A stretch of 51,873 nt of DNA from Rhodospirillaceae bacterium (lineage in GTDB: Bacteria > Pseudomonadota > Alphaproteobacteria > DSM-16000 > Inquilinaceae), in assembly GCA_020638595.1 (NCBI GenBank), contig JACKIG010000029.1, forward strand, positions 1 through 51,873, given 5' to 3'. Below are positions 43,194 through 51,791 of this stretch, one piece after another. Under the pieces are notes generated by a model. It had not been told where the DNA came from. It saw only the letters and a list, made by a program, of their open reading frames with translations, and made no database searches. The translations under genes were made by a program, and so were the position numbers. The stretch's first letter is position 1; every line of letters starts with the position of its first letter.

Positions 43194-44075
43194 ATGGCCA
43201 AGGCCGCCCGCCCGCGTCGCAGCATGCTGTACATGCCCGGGTCCAACGCGCGCGCTTTGGAGAAGGGCAAGACCATCCCGGCCGATGCCCTGATTCTGGA
43301 TCTGGAGGATGCGACCGCCCCCGACGCGAAGGAGCTGGCGCGCACCCAGGTGGTCGACACCGTCCGCGGCGGCGGCTTCGGCCACCGCGAGATCCTGATC
43401 CGGGTCAACGGGCTGGAGACACCGTGGGGCCAGGCGGACCTGGTGGCGGTTGCCACCGCCGGGGCCGACGGCATCCTGCTGCCCAAGGTCGAAAGCGCCG
43501 ACATGGTGCGCAAGGCCGAAGCCATCCTGGTCGGCGCCGGCGCCCCCGACGGGCTGGCGCTGTGGTGCATGATGGAAACGCCGCTGGGCGTGCTGAACGC
43601 GAAGGAGATCGCGTCATCGACGCCGCGCCTGGCCGGCTTCGTCATGGGCACCTCGGACCTGGCGAAGGATACCCATGCCGCCCACACGGCCATGCGCCTG
43701 CCGCTTCTGACCTCGCTCAGCTGGTGCCTGCTGGCGGCCCGGGCCTATGGCCTGGCCGTCCTGGACGGCGTCTATCTGGACCTGGCCGACGACGAGGGCT
43801 TTGCCGCCTCGTGCACCCAGGGGGTGGAGCTGGGCTTCGACGGCAAGACGCTGATCCATCCCAAGACCGTCGCCGCCGCAAACACCGCCTTCGCCCCCTC
43901 GGCAGCGGAGATCGAGTTCTCCCGCCGCATCATCGGCGCCCATGCCGAGGCCGCGGCCGAAGGCAAGGGCGTGGTCGTCGTCGATGGCAAGCTGATCGAA
44001 AACCTGCACGTCGAGAACGCCCGCCGCCTGGTCGCCCTGGCGGACGCCATTGCCGCGGCGGAGTCGGGCGCGTAG
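43194..44075 (+). CDS. HpcH/HpaI aldolase/citrate lyase (CitE-like) family CoA ester lyase
   Basis: A 293-residue TIM-barrel lyase. RRSMLYMPGSNARALEKG opens the domain. DLEDATAPDAKELAR supplies the metal-binding acid, ILIRVNGLETPWG the substrate Arg, LPKVESADMV the catalytic Lys region and MMETPLGVLN a further Glu; GFDGKTLIHPKTVAAAN closes it. Relatives cleave malyl-CoA, citramalyl-CoA or related CoA esters. ATG 43194 follows GGAGGA at 8 nt; an upstream start at 43158 is weaker. The substrate is not determined. Confidence 0.9.
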   Translation: MAKAARPRRSMLYMPGSNARALEKGKTIPADALILDLEDATAPDAKELARTQVVDTVRGGGFGHREILIRVNGLETPWGQADLVAVATAGADGILLPKVESADMVRKAEAILVGAGAPDGLALWCMMETPLGVLNAKEIASSTPRLAGFVMGTSDLAKDTHAAHTAMRLPLLTSLSWCLLAARAYGLAVLDGVYLDLADDEGFAASCTQGVELGFDGKTLIHPKTVAAANTAFAPSAAEIEFSRRIIGAHAEAAAEGKGVVVVDGKLIENLHVENARRLVALADAIAAAESGA

Positions 44076-44147
44076 AGCCCGGCCGGCCGGCCTTCGCCCT
44101 GCCGCAGGACCTGCGGCAAGGCGGGCCGGGACCGGCACGAGGGGGGC

Positions 44148-45584
44148 CTACAGCTGCGGCATGCGCACGCCGTCCCGGAAAAACTGCCTGGCGACCGGCA
44201 GGTCGGTCGCCAGGGGATGGTCGTCGGTCATCTCCACCATGCCGTCCGGCTGGATCACCATTTCCGCCTGGAACAGGGCGGCGCTGTAGTTGACGACGGC
44301 GACGGCATTCCAGCTTCCGTCCTGGCGTCGCACGACCTCGATGGGCCGGGCCAGGTCGACGGCCAGCCGCTGCTGGTCCAGGGTCGCATCCGGCTGCCAG
44401 ATGAAATCCTGCACCCCCTGCATCAGGTTGAACGAGCCTTCCTCACCCATGATCGACGCGGTGAAGAACTGAAGATACGCCTCGGCTTGTTCCGCCGTGC
44501 CGATCCGCAGCCCGAGATGCGGGTTCATGCCATGGATCACGGCTGATGTACCGTTCAGCAGGTAGATATCCCCCTGATGGCGGACAAGCGTGTAGAGGCC
44601 CCGCCGCCCGTCCGGGAACAGCCCTTCGACCTCCACCAGGTGCCCGTCGTCGTAGAACGGCAGGCGCAATGCCCTTGTCTGCAGGAAGGTCCCGATGGGC
44701 AGGCCCTGGGCGGTCAGTTCCCGTTCAAGCGCCCGCGCGATCTCCCGCGCTTCGCGTCCCGTGACTGCCGCCCAGTCGCCGCGGATGAGCGGCGGCAGCA
44801 CGAACCCGGAGACGGAGATGTCGTCGGTCTCGGCCGAGCCCCCGGCCTCGTCGACGAAGCCGTCGCAGGTGAGCGTCAGGTTGTAGGGATCGATGCCAGT
44901 GTCCTGCAGCGTCGTCGATCGCGTCCCATAGGTGCGCCCGCCGTAGGTCTGGTCGACATCGCCTGTCCAGCGCGCCACGTTCGCGATGGTTGCGGTTTCG
45001 GCATAGTAGTAGATCGTGCGGCTTGCCGACCGGACATACTGGTCGTCCCGGACCAGCACGTTCGTGGTGTTGGCGTCGATCGTCCACCACCAGGCGCGGG
45101 CCCATTCGTCGTCGAGATCCCGGAAGGTCACGGCAAGACGGATCGGATAGCCGCACTGGTTGGACACCGTGAGCCTGTTGCCGACCGAGCCCGAAATCGC
45201 GTCGATCCGCCGCGTCAGGTCGACGACGTCCCCGGCCATGTCCATGAACCGCAGGGCCTTGTCGACACAGGCCTCATCGAGAGCGCAGGTGACGGCAAGG
45301 ATGGCACCGAAGCCACCCACCACGAGGCGCTGGTTGTCCGTCAGGGATTCGACGAACACGCCGGCGACACTGCCCATCGAAGCCAGTGCATGCGCCGCGG
45401 CCTGCGGATCGTCCAGGGCGTGCGCGACGAATTCCACGATCAGCCAGTCGCGCCGCGCCACGAGGTTGCGGCGTTCCTGTTCAAGATCGCGCAGCTGGGC
45501 CTCCGTCGCCCCAGCGGCCCCGGTGGCGATCATGCAGGCGACGGCAACCACTCCCAAGAGCAGGCGTCTTCCGCGGCATCCCAT
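44148..45584 (-). CDS. Exported protein with a DUF1036-like segment
   Basis: A 478-residue precursor. The signal peptide is about 1-26 (RRLLLGVVAVACMIATGAAG), with ATG 45584 eight nt after GGGGGAGA; an upstream in-frame extension lacks both. A helical, coiled-coil-like stretch follows (about 28-60). After a hydrophobic piece at 86-100, residues 139-198 (LTVSNQCGYPIRL, WARAWWWTID, RTIYYYAET) look like DUF1036, a periplasmic beta domain. The last 280 residues are unlike anything I recognise and contain two aromatic-rich parts. It is monocistronic. Confidence 0.7.
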   Translation of the reverse strand: MGCRGRRLLLGVVAVACMIATGAAGATEAQLRDLEQERRNLVARRDWLIVEFVAHALDDPQAAAHALASMGSVAGVFVESLTDNQRLVVGGFGAILAVTCALDEACVDKALRFMDMAGDVVDLTRRIDAISGSVGNRLTVSNQCGYPIRLAVTFRDLDDEWARAWWWTIDANTTNVLVRDDQYVRSASRTIYYYAETATIANVARWTGDVDQTYGGRTYGTRSTTLQDTGIDPYNLTLTCDGFVDEAGGSAETDDISVSGFVLPPLIRGDWAAVTGREAREIARALERELTAQGLPIGTFLQTRALRLPFYDDGHLVEVEGLFPDGRRGLYTLVRHQGDIYLLNGTSAVIHGMNPHLGLRIGTAEQAEAYLQFFTASIMGEEGSFNLMQGVQDFIWQPDATLDQQRLAVDLARPIEVVRRQDGSWNAVAVVNYSAALFQAEMVIQPDGMVEMTDDHPLATDLPVARQFFRDGVRMPQL

Positions 45585-46079
45585 AGTCCGGTCTCCCCCT
45601 TCGTTCGCGGGCCTCGGCGGCCAGCGCAACCGATCGCGCCCCCGGGCTCCCCGCGTCCGGACGCACGCCTGCACCGCCATGACGGACCCGCATGCCCGTC
45701 CGGGCAGGCCGCAACCCGTGCAAAACGGCTCGATGTCCGGTACGAACAGGATCGGAACGCTGTCTGAAATGTACTAATCAATGATATACTACGATTTTCA
45801 TCTCCATAAAAGAGCATTTCCGCCGAAGTGGAGAAATTTTTCCTTCCATCACAACCCATTCCCCGCCGCGATGGCACTGGCGGTCGGGACCGGGGATCGG
45901 AGCATTCAAAGCAGGCTCGGGGTCGCGTCTTTCATCATCGCATGGTGGACGCCGGCCCTTGCGCCGGTCGCCGGGTGAGGCGATTGCCTTGCGAGGCCAT
46001 CCCATGATGCACTACCCCCGCCGGCACCTGCTGCCGCATCCGGCGGACCAGCAGTCCGGCCGATGGAAAGGGCACTGCC
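45585..46079. promoter_or_regulatory. Divergent intergenic region with AT-rich island
   Basis: A 495-bp gap between the exported-protein gene (minus) and the PfkB kinase (plus). An AT-rich island at 45768-45850 includes TATACT at 45785-45790 on the plus strand and a TCTCCA/TGGAGA pair at 45801-45806 and 45829-45834. These are candidates for a promoter and an operator but are unproven. No gene is supported. Confidence 0.35.
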
Positions 46080-47018
46080 ATGCAGCCGATCGTGACCCTT
46101 ACCCTGAATTCCAGCGTCGATGTGCAGTGGGAGGTGCCGGAGCTGGTGCCGACGCGCAAGCTGCGCGCATCCCACGGCCTGACCTTCCCCGGCGGGGGCG
46201 GGATCAACGTCTCACGCGTGATCAAGACGCTGGGCGGGCAGAGCATCGCCGTGTTCACCGCCGGCTCGTTCACCGGCCACATGCTGCGCGAGATGGTGGA
46301 CGATGCGGGACTTGTGACCCGCGTCGTCCATATCGCGGGGGAGACGCGTGCCGCTTCGACGATCTTCGACCAGTCGACCGGGCAGGAATACCGGGTGACG
46401 CCCCCGGGCCCGACGCTGAGCCCGCGCGAGTGGCAGGCCTGCTTCGACGCCCTGTTCGACATCGCGACCGACTACATCGTCGCCACCGGCAGCCTGCCCG
46501 CCGGGGTGCCGGACGACTTCTATGCCCGCGTCGCCCGCAAGGCGAGGCAACTCGGCCGGCGGGTCGTCCTGGATACCTCCGGCCCGGCGCTGGCCGCGGC
46601 GCTGGAGGAGGGGGTATTCCTGGTCAAACCCAACCGCGGCGAGCTGCGATGGCTGCTGGGATCGGGCATGCTGGGGCCGGAGGACGAGGAGGCCATGCCC
46701 CAGCAGCTGATCCGCGACGGCAAGGCCGAGGTCGTGGCCCTTACGCTCGGCGCCGACGGCGCGATCCTGGCAACGCGGGACGGCGTCCAGCGCCTGCGCG
46801 GCCCCGACGTCGCGGTGAAGAGCGCCGTCGGCGCCGGCGACAGCTTCGTCGCAGGCCTGACCTACGGGCTGGCGCGCGGCCTGGCCATGGCGGAGGCCTT
46901 CGCGCTGGGCGTCGCCACCGGGACCGCGACGGTCCAGACCCCCGGCACCGAGCTGTGCCGCCGCCCGGATATCGAGCGCCATTTCGCCACCCTCGCCGGC
47001 AAGCCGCTGGGGGCATAG
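46080..47018 (+). CDS. PfkB-family hexose-phosphate kinase (1-phosphofructokinase-like)
   Basis: A 312-residue ribokinase-fold kinase. TLTLNSSVDVQWEV replaces the usual TLTLNPALD start. FPGGGGINVSRVIKTLGG, TGSLPAGVPDDFYARV, VKPNRGELRWLLG and the catalytic-Asp loop SAVGAGDSFVAG are all as in the LacC/FruK/PfkB group. It may phosphorylate fructose-1-phosphate, fructose-6-phosphate or tagatose-6-phosphate; no PTS or other sugar genes are adjacent. The start has a GGAAAGG site. Confidence 0.9.
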   Translation: MQPIVTLTLNSSVDVQWEVPELVPTRKLRASHGLTFPGGGGINVSRVIKTLGGQSIAVFTAGSFTGHMLREMVDDAGLVTRVVHIAGETRAASTIFDQSTGQEYRVTPPGPTLSPREWQACFDALFDIATDYIVATGSLPAGVPDDFYARVARKARQLGRRVVLDTSGPALAAALEEGVFLVKPNRGELRWLLGSGMLGPEDEEAMPQQLIRDGKAEVVALTLGADGAILATRDGVQRLRGPDVAVKSAVGAGDSFVAGLTYGLARGLAMAEAFALGVATGTATVQTPGTELCRRPDIERHFATLAGKPLGA

Positions 47019-47173
47019 ACCCCACCCCGCGCCGACAGCCGGTGGACGCGGGGGGCCAACGGTGGTCTTATGCTGCCGCCGCGATCCGCCCAGGACCGGC
47101 GGCGATCCTGGCCCGCCGGCGGCCGATGCCCCTTGGCCGACGGGCGTTTCGTGGAAGAGCGGAGAGAACGCGC

Positions 47174-48559
47174 GTGACGCTGAGCAATGTCGAAGACCTG
47201 GAGGCGCTCGACCGGGCGCATGTCTTCCATCCGTCGACCCATATGCGCGGCCATGCGCACGGCGAGATGCCGATGCGCATCGTCGAAGGCGGCACCGGCG
47301 TCTATATCGTCGACCGCGAGGGCAAGCGCTATCTCGACGCCTTCGCCGGCCTGTACTGCGTCAATATCGGCTATGGCCGGCGCGAGATCGCCGATGCCGT
47401 CTACCGCCAGATGCAGGAGCTGGCGTACTACCACGCCTATGTCGGCCACAGCTCCGAGCCGCTGATCCGGCTGTCGGACCGCATCACCTCGCTGGCGCCG
47501 GAGGGCATGAGCCGCGTCTACTACGGCCTGTCCGGATCCGACGCCAACGAGACGCAGATCAAGCTGGTCTGGTACTACAACAACATCCTCGGCCGGCCGC
47601 AGAAGAAGAAGATCATCTCGCGCGAGCGCGGGTATCACGGCTCCGGCGTCATGACGGGCAGCCTGACCGGGCTGCCGGTGTTCCACAACGCCTTCGACCT
47701 GCCGCGCGAGCCCATTCGCCACACCATGTGCCCGCACTATTGGAAGCACGCGATCGACGGCGAGAGCGAGCGCGAGTTTTCCAGGCGCTGCGCCGACGGG
47801 CTGGAGCTGATGATCAACGACGAAGGCCCCGACACCGTCGCGGCCTTCATCGGCGAGCCGGCCATGGGCACCGGCGGCATCATCCCGCCGCCCGAGGGAT
47901 ACTGGGAAGAGATCCAGCGCGTCCTGGCCAAGTACGACATCCTGCTGATCGCCGACGAGGTGATCACCGGCTTCGGCCGCATGGGCAGCTGGTTCGGGTC
48001 GCAGCACTACGGCATCCGCCCCGACCTGATGACCATCGCCAAGGGCTTGACCAGCGCCTATCTGCCGTTGAGCGGCGTCATCGTCAGCGACAAGGTCTGG
48101 CAGGTGCTGGAACAGGGATCGGACCAGCTCGGCCCCATCGGCCATGGCTGGACCTATTCGGCCCATCCCACCTGCGCCGCCGCGGCGCTGGCCAACCTGG
48201 ACATCCTTCAGGGCGAGGATGTGCCCGGCAATGTCCGCGCCGTCGCCCCCTATCTGGTGGCCGGCCTGCGCGAGGCCGTGGGCGACCACCCCATGGTCGG
48301 CGAGGTCCGCGGCGCCGGCATGATGGCGGCCGTCGAGTTCGTCGAGGACAGGGCCACCAAGCGCCCCTTCGACCCGGCGAAGAAGGTGGGCCCGGCCGTC
48401 GCCGCCGCCTGTGTGGAACGCGGCCTGATCGCCCGCGGCATGCCGCACGGCGACATCCTGGGCTTCGCCCCGCCGCTGATCCTGAGCAAGGACGAGGCCG
48501 ACCAGGTCGTGGCGATCACGAAACAGGCGGTGGAGGCCGTGGCCAAGACCCTGGCGTGA
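47174..48559 (+). CDS. Class III PLP-dependent aminotransferase (omega-amino acid/polyamine type)
   Basis: A 461-residue aminotransferase starting at GTG 47174, after GGAGAG. N-terminal HVFHPSTHMRGHA, FAGLYCVNIGYGRREIADAV, GLSGSDANETQIKLVW (PLP phosphate loop), LLIADEVITGFGRMG with Asp261, and Schiff-base Lys290 in TIAKGLTSAYLP are all intact. The sequence type is common among enzymes acting on beta-alanine, putrescine, GABA or taurine with pyruvate. The substrate is not certain. It lies 155 bp after the PfkB kinase. Confidence 0.92.
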   Translation: MTLSNVEDLEALDRAHVFHPSTHMRGHAHGEMPMRIVEGGTGVYIVDREGKRYLDAFAGLYCVNIGYGRREIADAVYRQMQELAYYHAYVGHSSEPLIRLSDRITSLAPEGMSRVYYGLSGSDANETQIKLVWYYNNILGRPQKKKIISRERGYHGSGVMTGSLTGLPVFHNAFDLPREPIRHTMCPHYWKHAIDGESEREFSRRCADGLELMINDEGPDTVAAFIGEPAMGTGGIIPPPEGYWEEIQRVLAKYDILLIADEVITGFGRMGSWFGSQHYGIRPDLMTIAKGLTSAYLPLSGVIVSDKVWQVLEQGSDQLGPIGHGWTYSAHPTCAAAALANLDILQGEDVPGNVRAVAPYLVAGLREAVGDHPMVGEVRGAGMMAAVEFVEDRATKRPFDPAKKVGPAVAAACVERGLIARGMPHGDILGFAPPLILSKDEADQVVAITKQAVEAVAKTLA

Positions 48560-48615
48560 GGCCGGCCTGCCGGCTTGGACGGGGTCTCTTCGACCGAGGA
48601 CAGCGCACTGTCCGC

Positions 48616-48689
48616 GGAGGTCCCCGCCTTCGCGGGGACGACGATATCTTCCTGGCTCCTGCGTCGTCCCCGCGAAGGCGGGGACCTCC
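48616..48689. repeat. Palindromic (REP/BIME-like) element, 28-bp perfect arms
   Basis: Arm 48616-48643 is the exact reverse complement of 48662-48689, with an 18-nt loop. Each arm is itself a small hairpin, GTCCCCGC-CTTC-GCGGGGAC. The core, TCCCCGCGAAGGCGGGGA, is a well-known extragenic repeat in alphaproteobacterial genomes. It lies after the aminotransferase stop and before the convergent exported-protein gene, where it may also limit transcription or protect 3' ends. Confidence 0.93.
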
Positions 48690-48759
48690 CGGGACGGCGT
48701 GCCGAACAGCAACAGCGGTTCCGGCGACGTAGCGCCGCCGGAACCGCCGTGGCCGCATG

Positions 48760-49155
48760 CTATTCGATGACGATGCTGCAGCCCGATCCGCCGCCGCGGC
48801 ACCATAGCTCGCCGCTTTCCGGATCCTGGAGGACCTGAAGCTTCGCCGTCTGTGCCCCCATGCCGATGGGCTCCAGCAGTCCCGTCCGCAGGCCCCGTTC
48901 GATCTGCCGGCGCAGGCTCGGGATGTGAACCATGCAGTGTGCCGCTGGATCGCCGTCAGTGAACACGTCGGTGAGATGGACCTCGGTGCCGTTGGACAGC
49001 CTCAGCACATATCCTTCCTCGCGGATCAGCTCGCTGGGGACACCGTCTTCCCTGTTGAACTGGGGGCGATCCTGCGCCGGGGCCAAGGCCGGAAGCAGCA
49101 GGCCGGCTGCGGACAGCAGCGCAGCGGTCAAGACGGCACGGGATTTGAACGTCAT
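48760..49155 (-). CDS. Small exported protein of unknown function
   Basis: A 131-residue precursor with a signal peptide (FKSRAVLTAALLSAAGLLLP, cleavage near APAQD). The mature part has GYVLRLSNGTEVHLTDVFTDGD and three Cys (AHCMV, LWCRG, SGCSI), the last two near the C-terminus in a Gly-rich segment. ATG 49155 follows GGAGGA at 9 nt. No family recognised. It resembles in style the other small exported proteins of this window but without clear sequence similarity. Confidence 0.7.
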   Translation of the reverse strand: MTFKSRAVLTAALLSAAGLLLPALAPAQDRPQFNREDGVPSELIREEGYVLRLSNGTEVHLTDVFTDGDPAAHCMVHIPSLRRQIERGLRTGLLEPIGMGAQTAKLQVLQDPESGELWCRGGGSGCSIVIE

Positions 49156-49640
49156 GGGTGGACTTCCTCCTGTTCATGTCGGGTGACGCAACGTCGGGAC
49201 CGACGCGGCGGATGTGACTGCGGTGGATATTCGTCATCCCAGGGAACTCTCACGGGGTATCCCGGCAGAGTTCATCGAAGTGACTGATTGTTAAGTATGA
49301 CGAAGTTTTGGCAAGCCGATCGGGCGCCGACACAATCGACGCCGATCGGCGCGGCGGACGCGGTCCGGCCCGGCCGCCCGAACGCCATGGCACTTGGCCG
49401 GCGGGGCGGGACGTGCTATGAACCGAATAGTTACATGAGCGCCGATCCGTTCCCCCCGAGCGGCCGTTCCGCCGCCCGACACGGTCGACGCCATTCGACT
49501 CGTCCTCGGCCCATGTGCAACCATGACAGACGCGGCCCGCAGCGGCGGACCCGAAGCCCCGACCCCGGGGCGCCGGGCCGGCCCGCATGGTGCGGGCGCA
49601 CCTATGCCGAGCGCTCCCACCCCGTCCAGTGGAGGACTCG
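49156..49640. promoter_or_regulatory. 485-bp divergent intergenic region upstream of the Entner-Doudoroff pair
   Basis: No gene is supported. An in-frame upstream ATG at 49587 would extend the aldolase by 18 residues without family similarity. The less GC-rich stretches at 49275-49310 and 49415-49440 are candidate promoter areas for the aldolase-kinase operon. No clear operator palindrome was found by eye. Confidence 0.35.
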
Positions 49641-50603
49641 ATGAACGAAGTTCTCAAGACCATCGGCGATCTGGGCATCGTGCCCGTGGTTGCCATCAAC
49701 GATGCCGCCCACGCCGTGCCGCTGGCCCGCGCCCTGTTGGCCGGCGGGCTGCCGGTGGCGGAGATCACCTTCCGCACGGCTGCCGCGGAGGAGTCGATCC
49801 GCCGCATCGCCGCGGAGGTGCCCCAGGTGCTGGTCGGCGCCGGCACGGTGCTGACGCCGGAGCAGGTAGACAAGGCCGTGGGCGCGGGGGCGAAATACAT
49901 CGTCTCGCCCGGCACCAACCCCGCCGTCGTCAAGCGCTGCCAGGACCATGGCGTTCCGGTGACGCCGGGCACCGCCACCCCCAGCGATATCGAAGTGGCG
50001 CTGGGCCTGGGCCTGAACATCGTCAAGTTCTTCCCGGCCGAGGCCGTGGGCGGGCTGAAGGCGCTGAAGGCCATGGCCGCGCCCTATGGGATGATGAAGT
50101 TCATCCCGACCGGCGGGATCGACGCCGCCAACATCAACGACTACCTGGCCTTCCCCAAGGTGCATGCCTGCGGCGGCAGCTGGATGGTCAAGACCGAGAC
50201 CATCGCCGCCGGCCGCTTCGACGTGATCGAGACGCTGGTGCGCGAGGCCGTCGGCACCATGCTGGGCTTCCAGCTTGCCCATCTGGGCATCAACACATCC
50301 GGCGCCGACGCCTCGCTGGCGGTGACGCGGTCCATCGCCGGCCTGTTCGGGCTGATGGTGAAGGAAGGCAACAGCTCCAACTTCGCCGGCACGATGGTGG
50401 AGGTGATGAAAGAGCCGGGCCTGGGGACCCACGGCCATATGGCCGTGCAGACCAACAGCATCCCGCGCGCCATCGCCTACCTGGCCCGCAATGACATCGG
50501 CGTCGACATGGGTACGGCCAAGGGCCCGGCGGGCGGCCCCGTCAAGGCGGTGTATCTGGAGGGTGAGTTCGGCGGGTTCGCCATCCACCTCTTGCAGAAA
50601 TAG
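49641..50603 (+). CDS. KDPG/KHG aldolase fused to a C-terminal VOC-like domain
   Basis: A 320-residue protein. Residues 1-205 are a complete class I KDPG aldolase: VPVVAINDA, Glu41 and Arg45 in AEITFRTAAAE, GAGTVLTPEQ, Schiff-base Lys129 in NIVKFFPAEAVGG, and FIPTGGI. It splits 2-keto-3-deoxy-6-phosphogluconate into pyruvate and glyceraldehyde-3-phosphate. Residues 210-320 form a vicinal-oxygen-chelate (glyoxalase-like) domain: QLAHLGINT, VKEGNSSNFAGTMVEVMK, GTHGHMAVQTNSI and GGFAIHLLQK. Stand-alone Eda is about 210 residues. I recall this fused form mainly from Firmicutes. ATG 49641 follows GGAGGA. KDG kinase follows 45 bp later. Confidence 0.9.
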   Translation: MNEVLKTIGDLGIVPVVAINDAAHAVPLARALLAGGLPVAEITFRTAAAEESIRRIAAEVPQVLVGAGTVLTPEQVDKAVGAGAKYIVSPGTNPAVVKRCQDHGVPVTPGTATPSDIEVALGLGLNIVKFFPAEAVGGLKALKAMAAPYGMMKFIPTGGIDAANINDYLAFPKVHACGGSWMVKTETIAAGRFDVIETLVREAVGTMLGFQLAHLGINTSGADASLAVTRSIAGLFGLMVKEGNSSNFAGTMVEVMKEPGLGTHGHMAVQTNSIPRAIAYLARNDIGVDMGTAKGPAGGPVKAVYLEGEFGGFAIHLLQK

Positions 50604-50648
50604 CCGCACGGATCCGGCGGGAACGCGAGCCTGAGGAGGGGAACTGAA

Positions 50649-51680
50649 ATGTCGGGTACGATCGTCACCTTCGGCGAGATCATGCTGCGGCTGAAGACGC
50701 GGGAGTTCGAGCGCTTCATGCAGTCGCCGATGTTCGAGGCCACGTTCGGCGGCGGCGAGGGCAATGTCGCCGTGTCGCTGGCCAATTACGGCCTGGATGC
50801 CCGCTTCGTCACCGTGCTGCCGGACAACGAGATCGGCCGCGCCTGCCTGGGCGAGGTCCGCCGCTTCGGCGTCGACACCTCGTCGATCGTGCTGAAGCCC
50901 GGCCGCATGGGGATCTATTTCCTCGAGACCGGTTCCAACATGCGCGGGTCGAACGTCCTCTACGACCGCGCCGACAGCGCCATCTGCAAGGCCAAGCCCG
51001 GCGACATCGACTGGGACAAGGCCTTCGCCGGGGCGCGCTGGTTCCACATCAGCGGCATCACCCCGGCGCTTTCGACCTCCGCCATGGAGCTGTCGATGGA
51101 ATCGGTCAAACAGGCCAAGGCCAAGGGCCTGACCGTCTCCTGCGACTTCAACTACCGCGGCAAGCTGTGGAAATACGGCAAGACCGCCATCGAGGTGATG
51201 ACCGAGCTGGTCAAGTTCGTCGATGTCGGCATCGCCAACGAGGAGGACTGCCAGAAGTCCCTGGGCGTGCAGATCCCGGTCGACGTCACCTCCGGCGCGC
51301 TGGACACGGCGCATTACGAGGCGCTGACGGCGCGGATGCTGGAGGTGTTCCCGAACCTGTCAACCATGGCGATCACGCTGCGCGAGAGCCGCAGCGCCGA
51401 CATCAACGGCTGGTCGGGCTGCCTGCGCGATGCCGGCGGCTTCCGCCTGTCGCGCAAATACGACGTCACCGACATGGTCGACCGCGTCGGCGGCGGCGAC
51501 AGCTTCGCCGGTGGGCTGATCTACGGCATGCTGACCTATACCGACATGCAGGACGCGCTGGAGTTCGCGGTGGCGGCCAGTGCCCTGAAGCACACCATCT
51601 CCGGCGACCTCAACCGCGTCACCGTGGCCGAGGTGACGAAGCTCAAGGGCGGCGATACCTCCGGGCGCGTGCAGCGCTGA
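50649..51680 (+). CDS. kdgK: 2-keto-3-deoxygluconate kinase (PfkB family)
   Basis: A 343-residue ribokinase-fold kinase that makes KDPG from KDG with ATP. FGEIMLRLKTREFERFMQSP, FGGGEGNVAVSLANYG, WFHISGITPALS, SCDFNYRGKLW and the catalytic Asp in VDRVGGGDSFAGGLIYG fit the KdgK type paired with aldolase-VOC fusions. AGGAGGGG precedes ATG 50649. It is in an operon with the upstream aldolase, together giving the last two steps of hexuronate or sugar-acid catabolism. Upstream dehydratases are not in the window. Confidence 0.9.
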   Translation: MSGTIVTFGEIMLRLKTREFERFMQSPMFEATFGGGEGNVAVSLANYGLDARFVTVLPDNEIGRACLGEVRRFGVDTSSIVLKPGRMGIYFLETGSNMRGSNVLYDRADSAICKAKPGDIDWDKAFAGARWFHISGITPALSTSAMELSMESVKQAKAKGLTVSCDFNYRGKLWKYGKTAIEVMTELVKFVDVGIANEEDCQKSLGVQIPVDVTSGALDTAHYEALTARMLEVFPNLSTMAITLRESRSADINGWSGCLRDAGGFRLSRKYDVTDMVDRVGGGDSFAGGLIYGMLTYTDMQDALEFAVAASALKHTISGDLNRVTVAEVTKLKGGDTSGRVQR

Positions 51681-51734
51681 CCGGCATCGACGGCCCAGTC
51701 GGCGCCGCAGCCATAGTTGCGGCGCCGCTGGCCC

Positions 51735-51791
51735 CTGGAGCCGGAGTCAGACATCAGGCCGAACCTGACTCTAGACGTCGATCGGCTCCAG
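51735..51791. repeat. Bulged inverted repeat between kdgK and a convergent gene
   Basis: CTGGAGCCG (51735-51743) pairs with CGGCTCCAG (51783-51791), and the adjacent GAGTCAG (51744-51750) pairs with CTGACTC (51765-51771); the right side has an 11-nt bulge. The right half lies in the end of the next minus-strand gene. It may serve as a terminator for kdgK. Confidence 0.5.

Noticed and set aside
49250..50074. Minus-strand frame across the promoter and start of the aldolase-VOC gene
   Set aside because: It overlaps the well-supported aldolase domain and has no domain signature.
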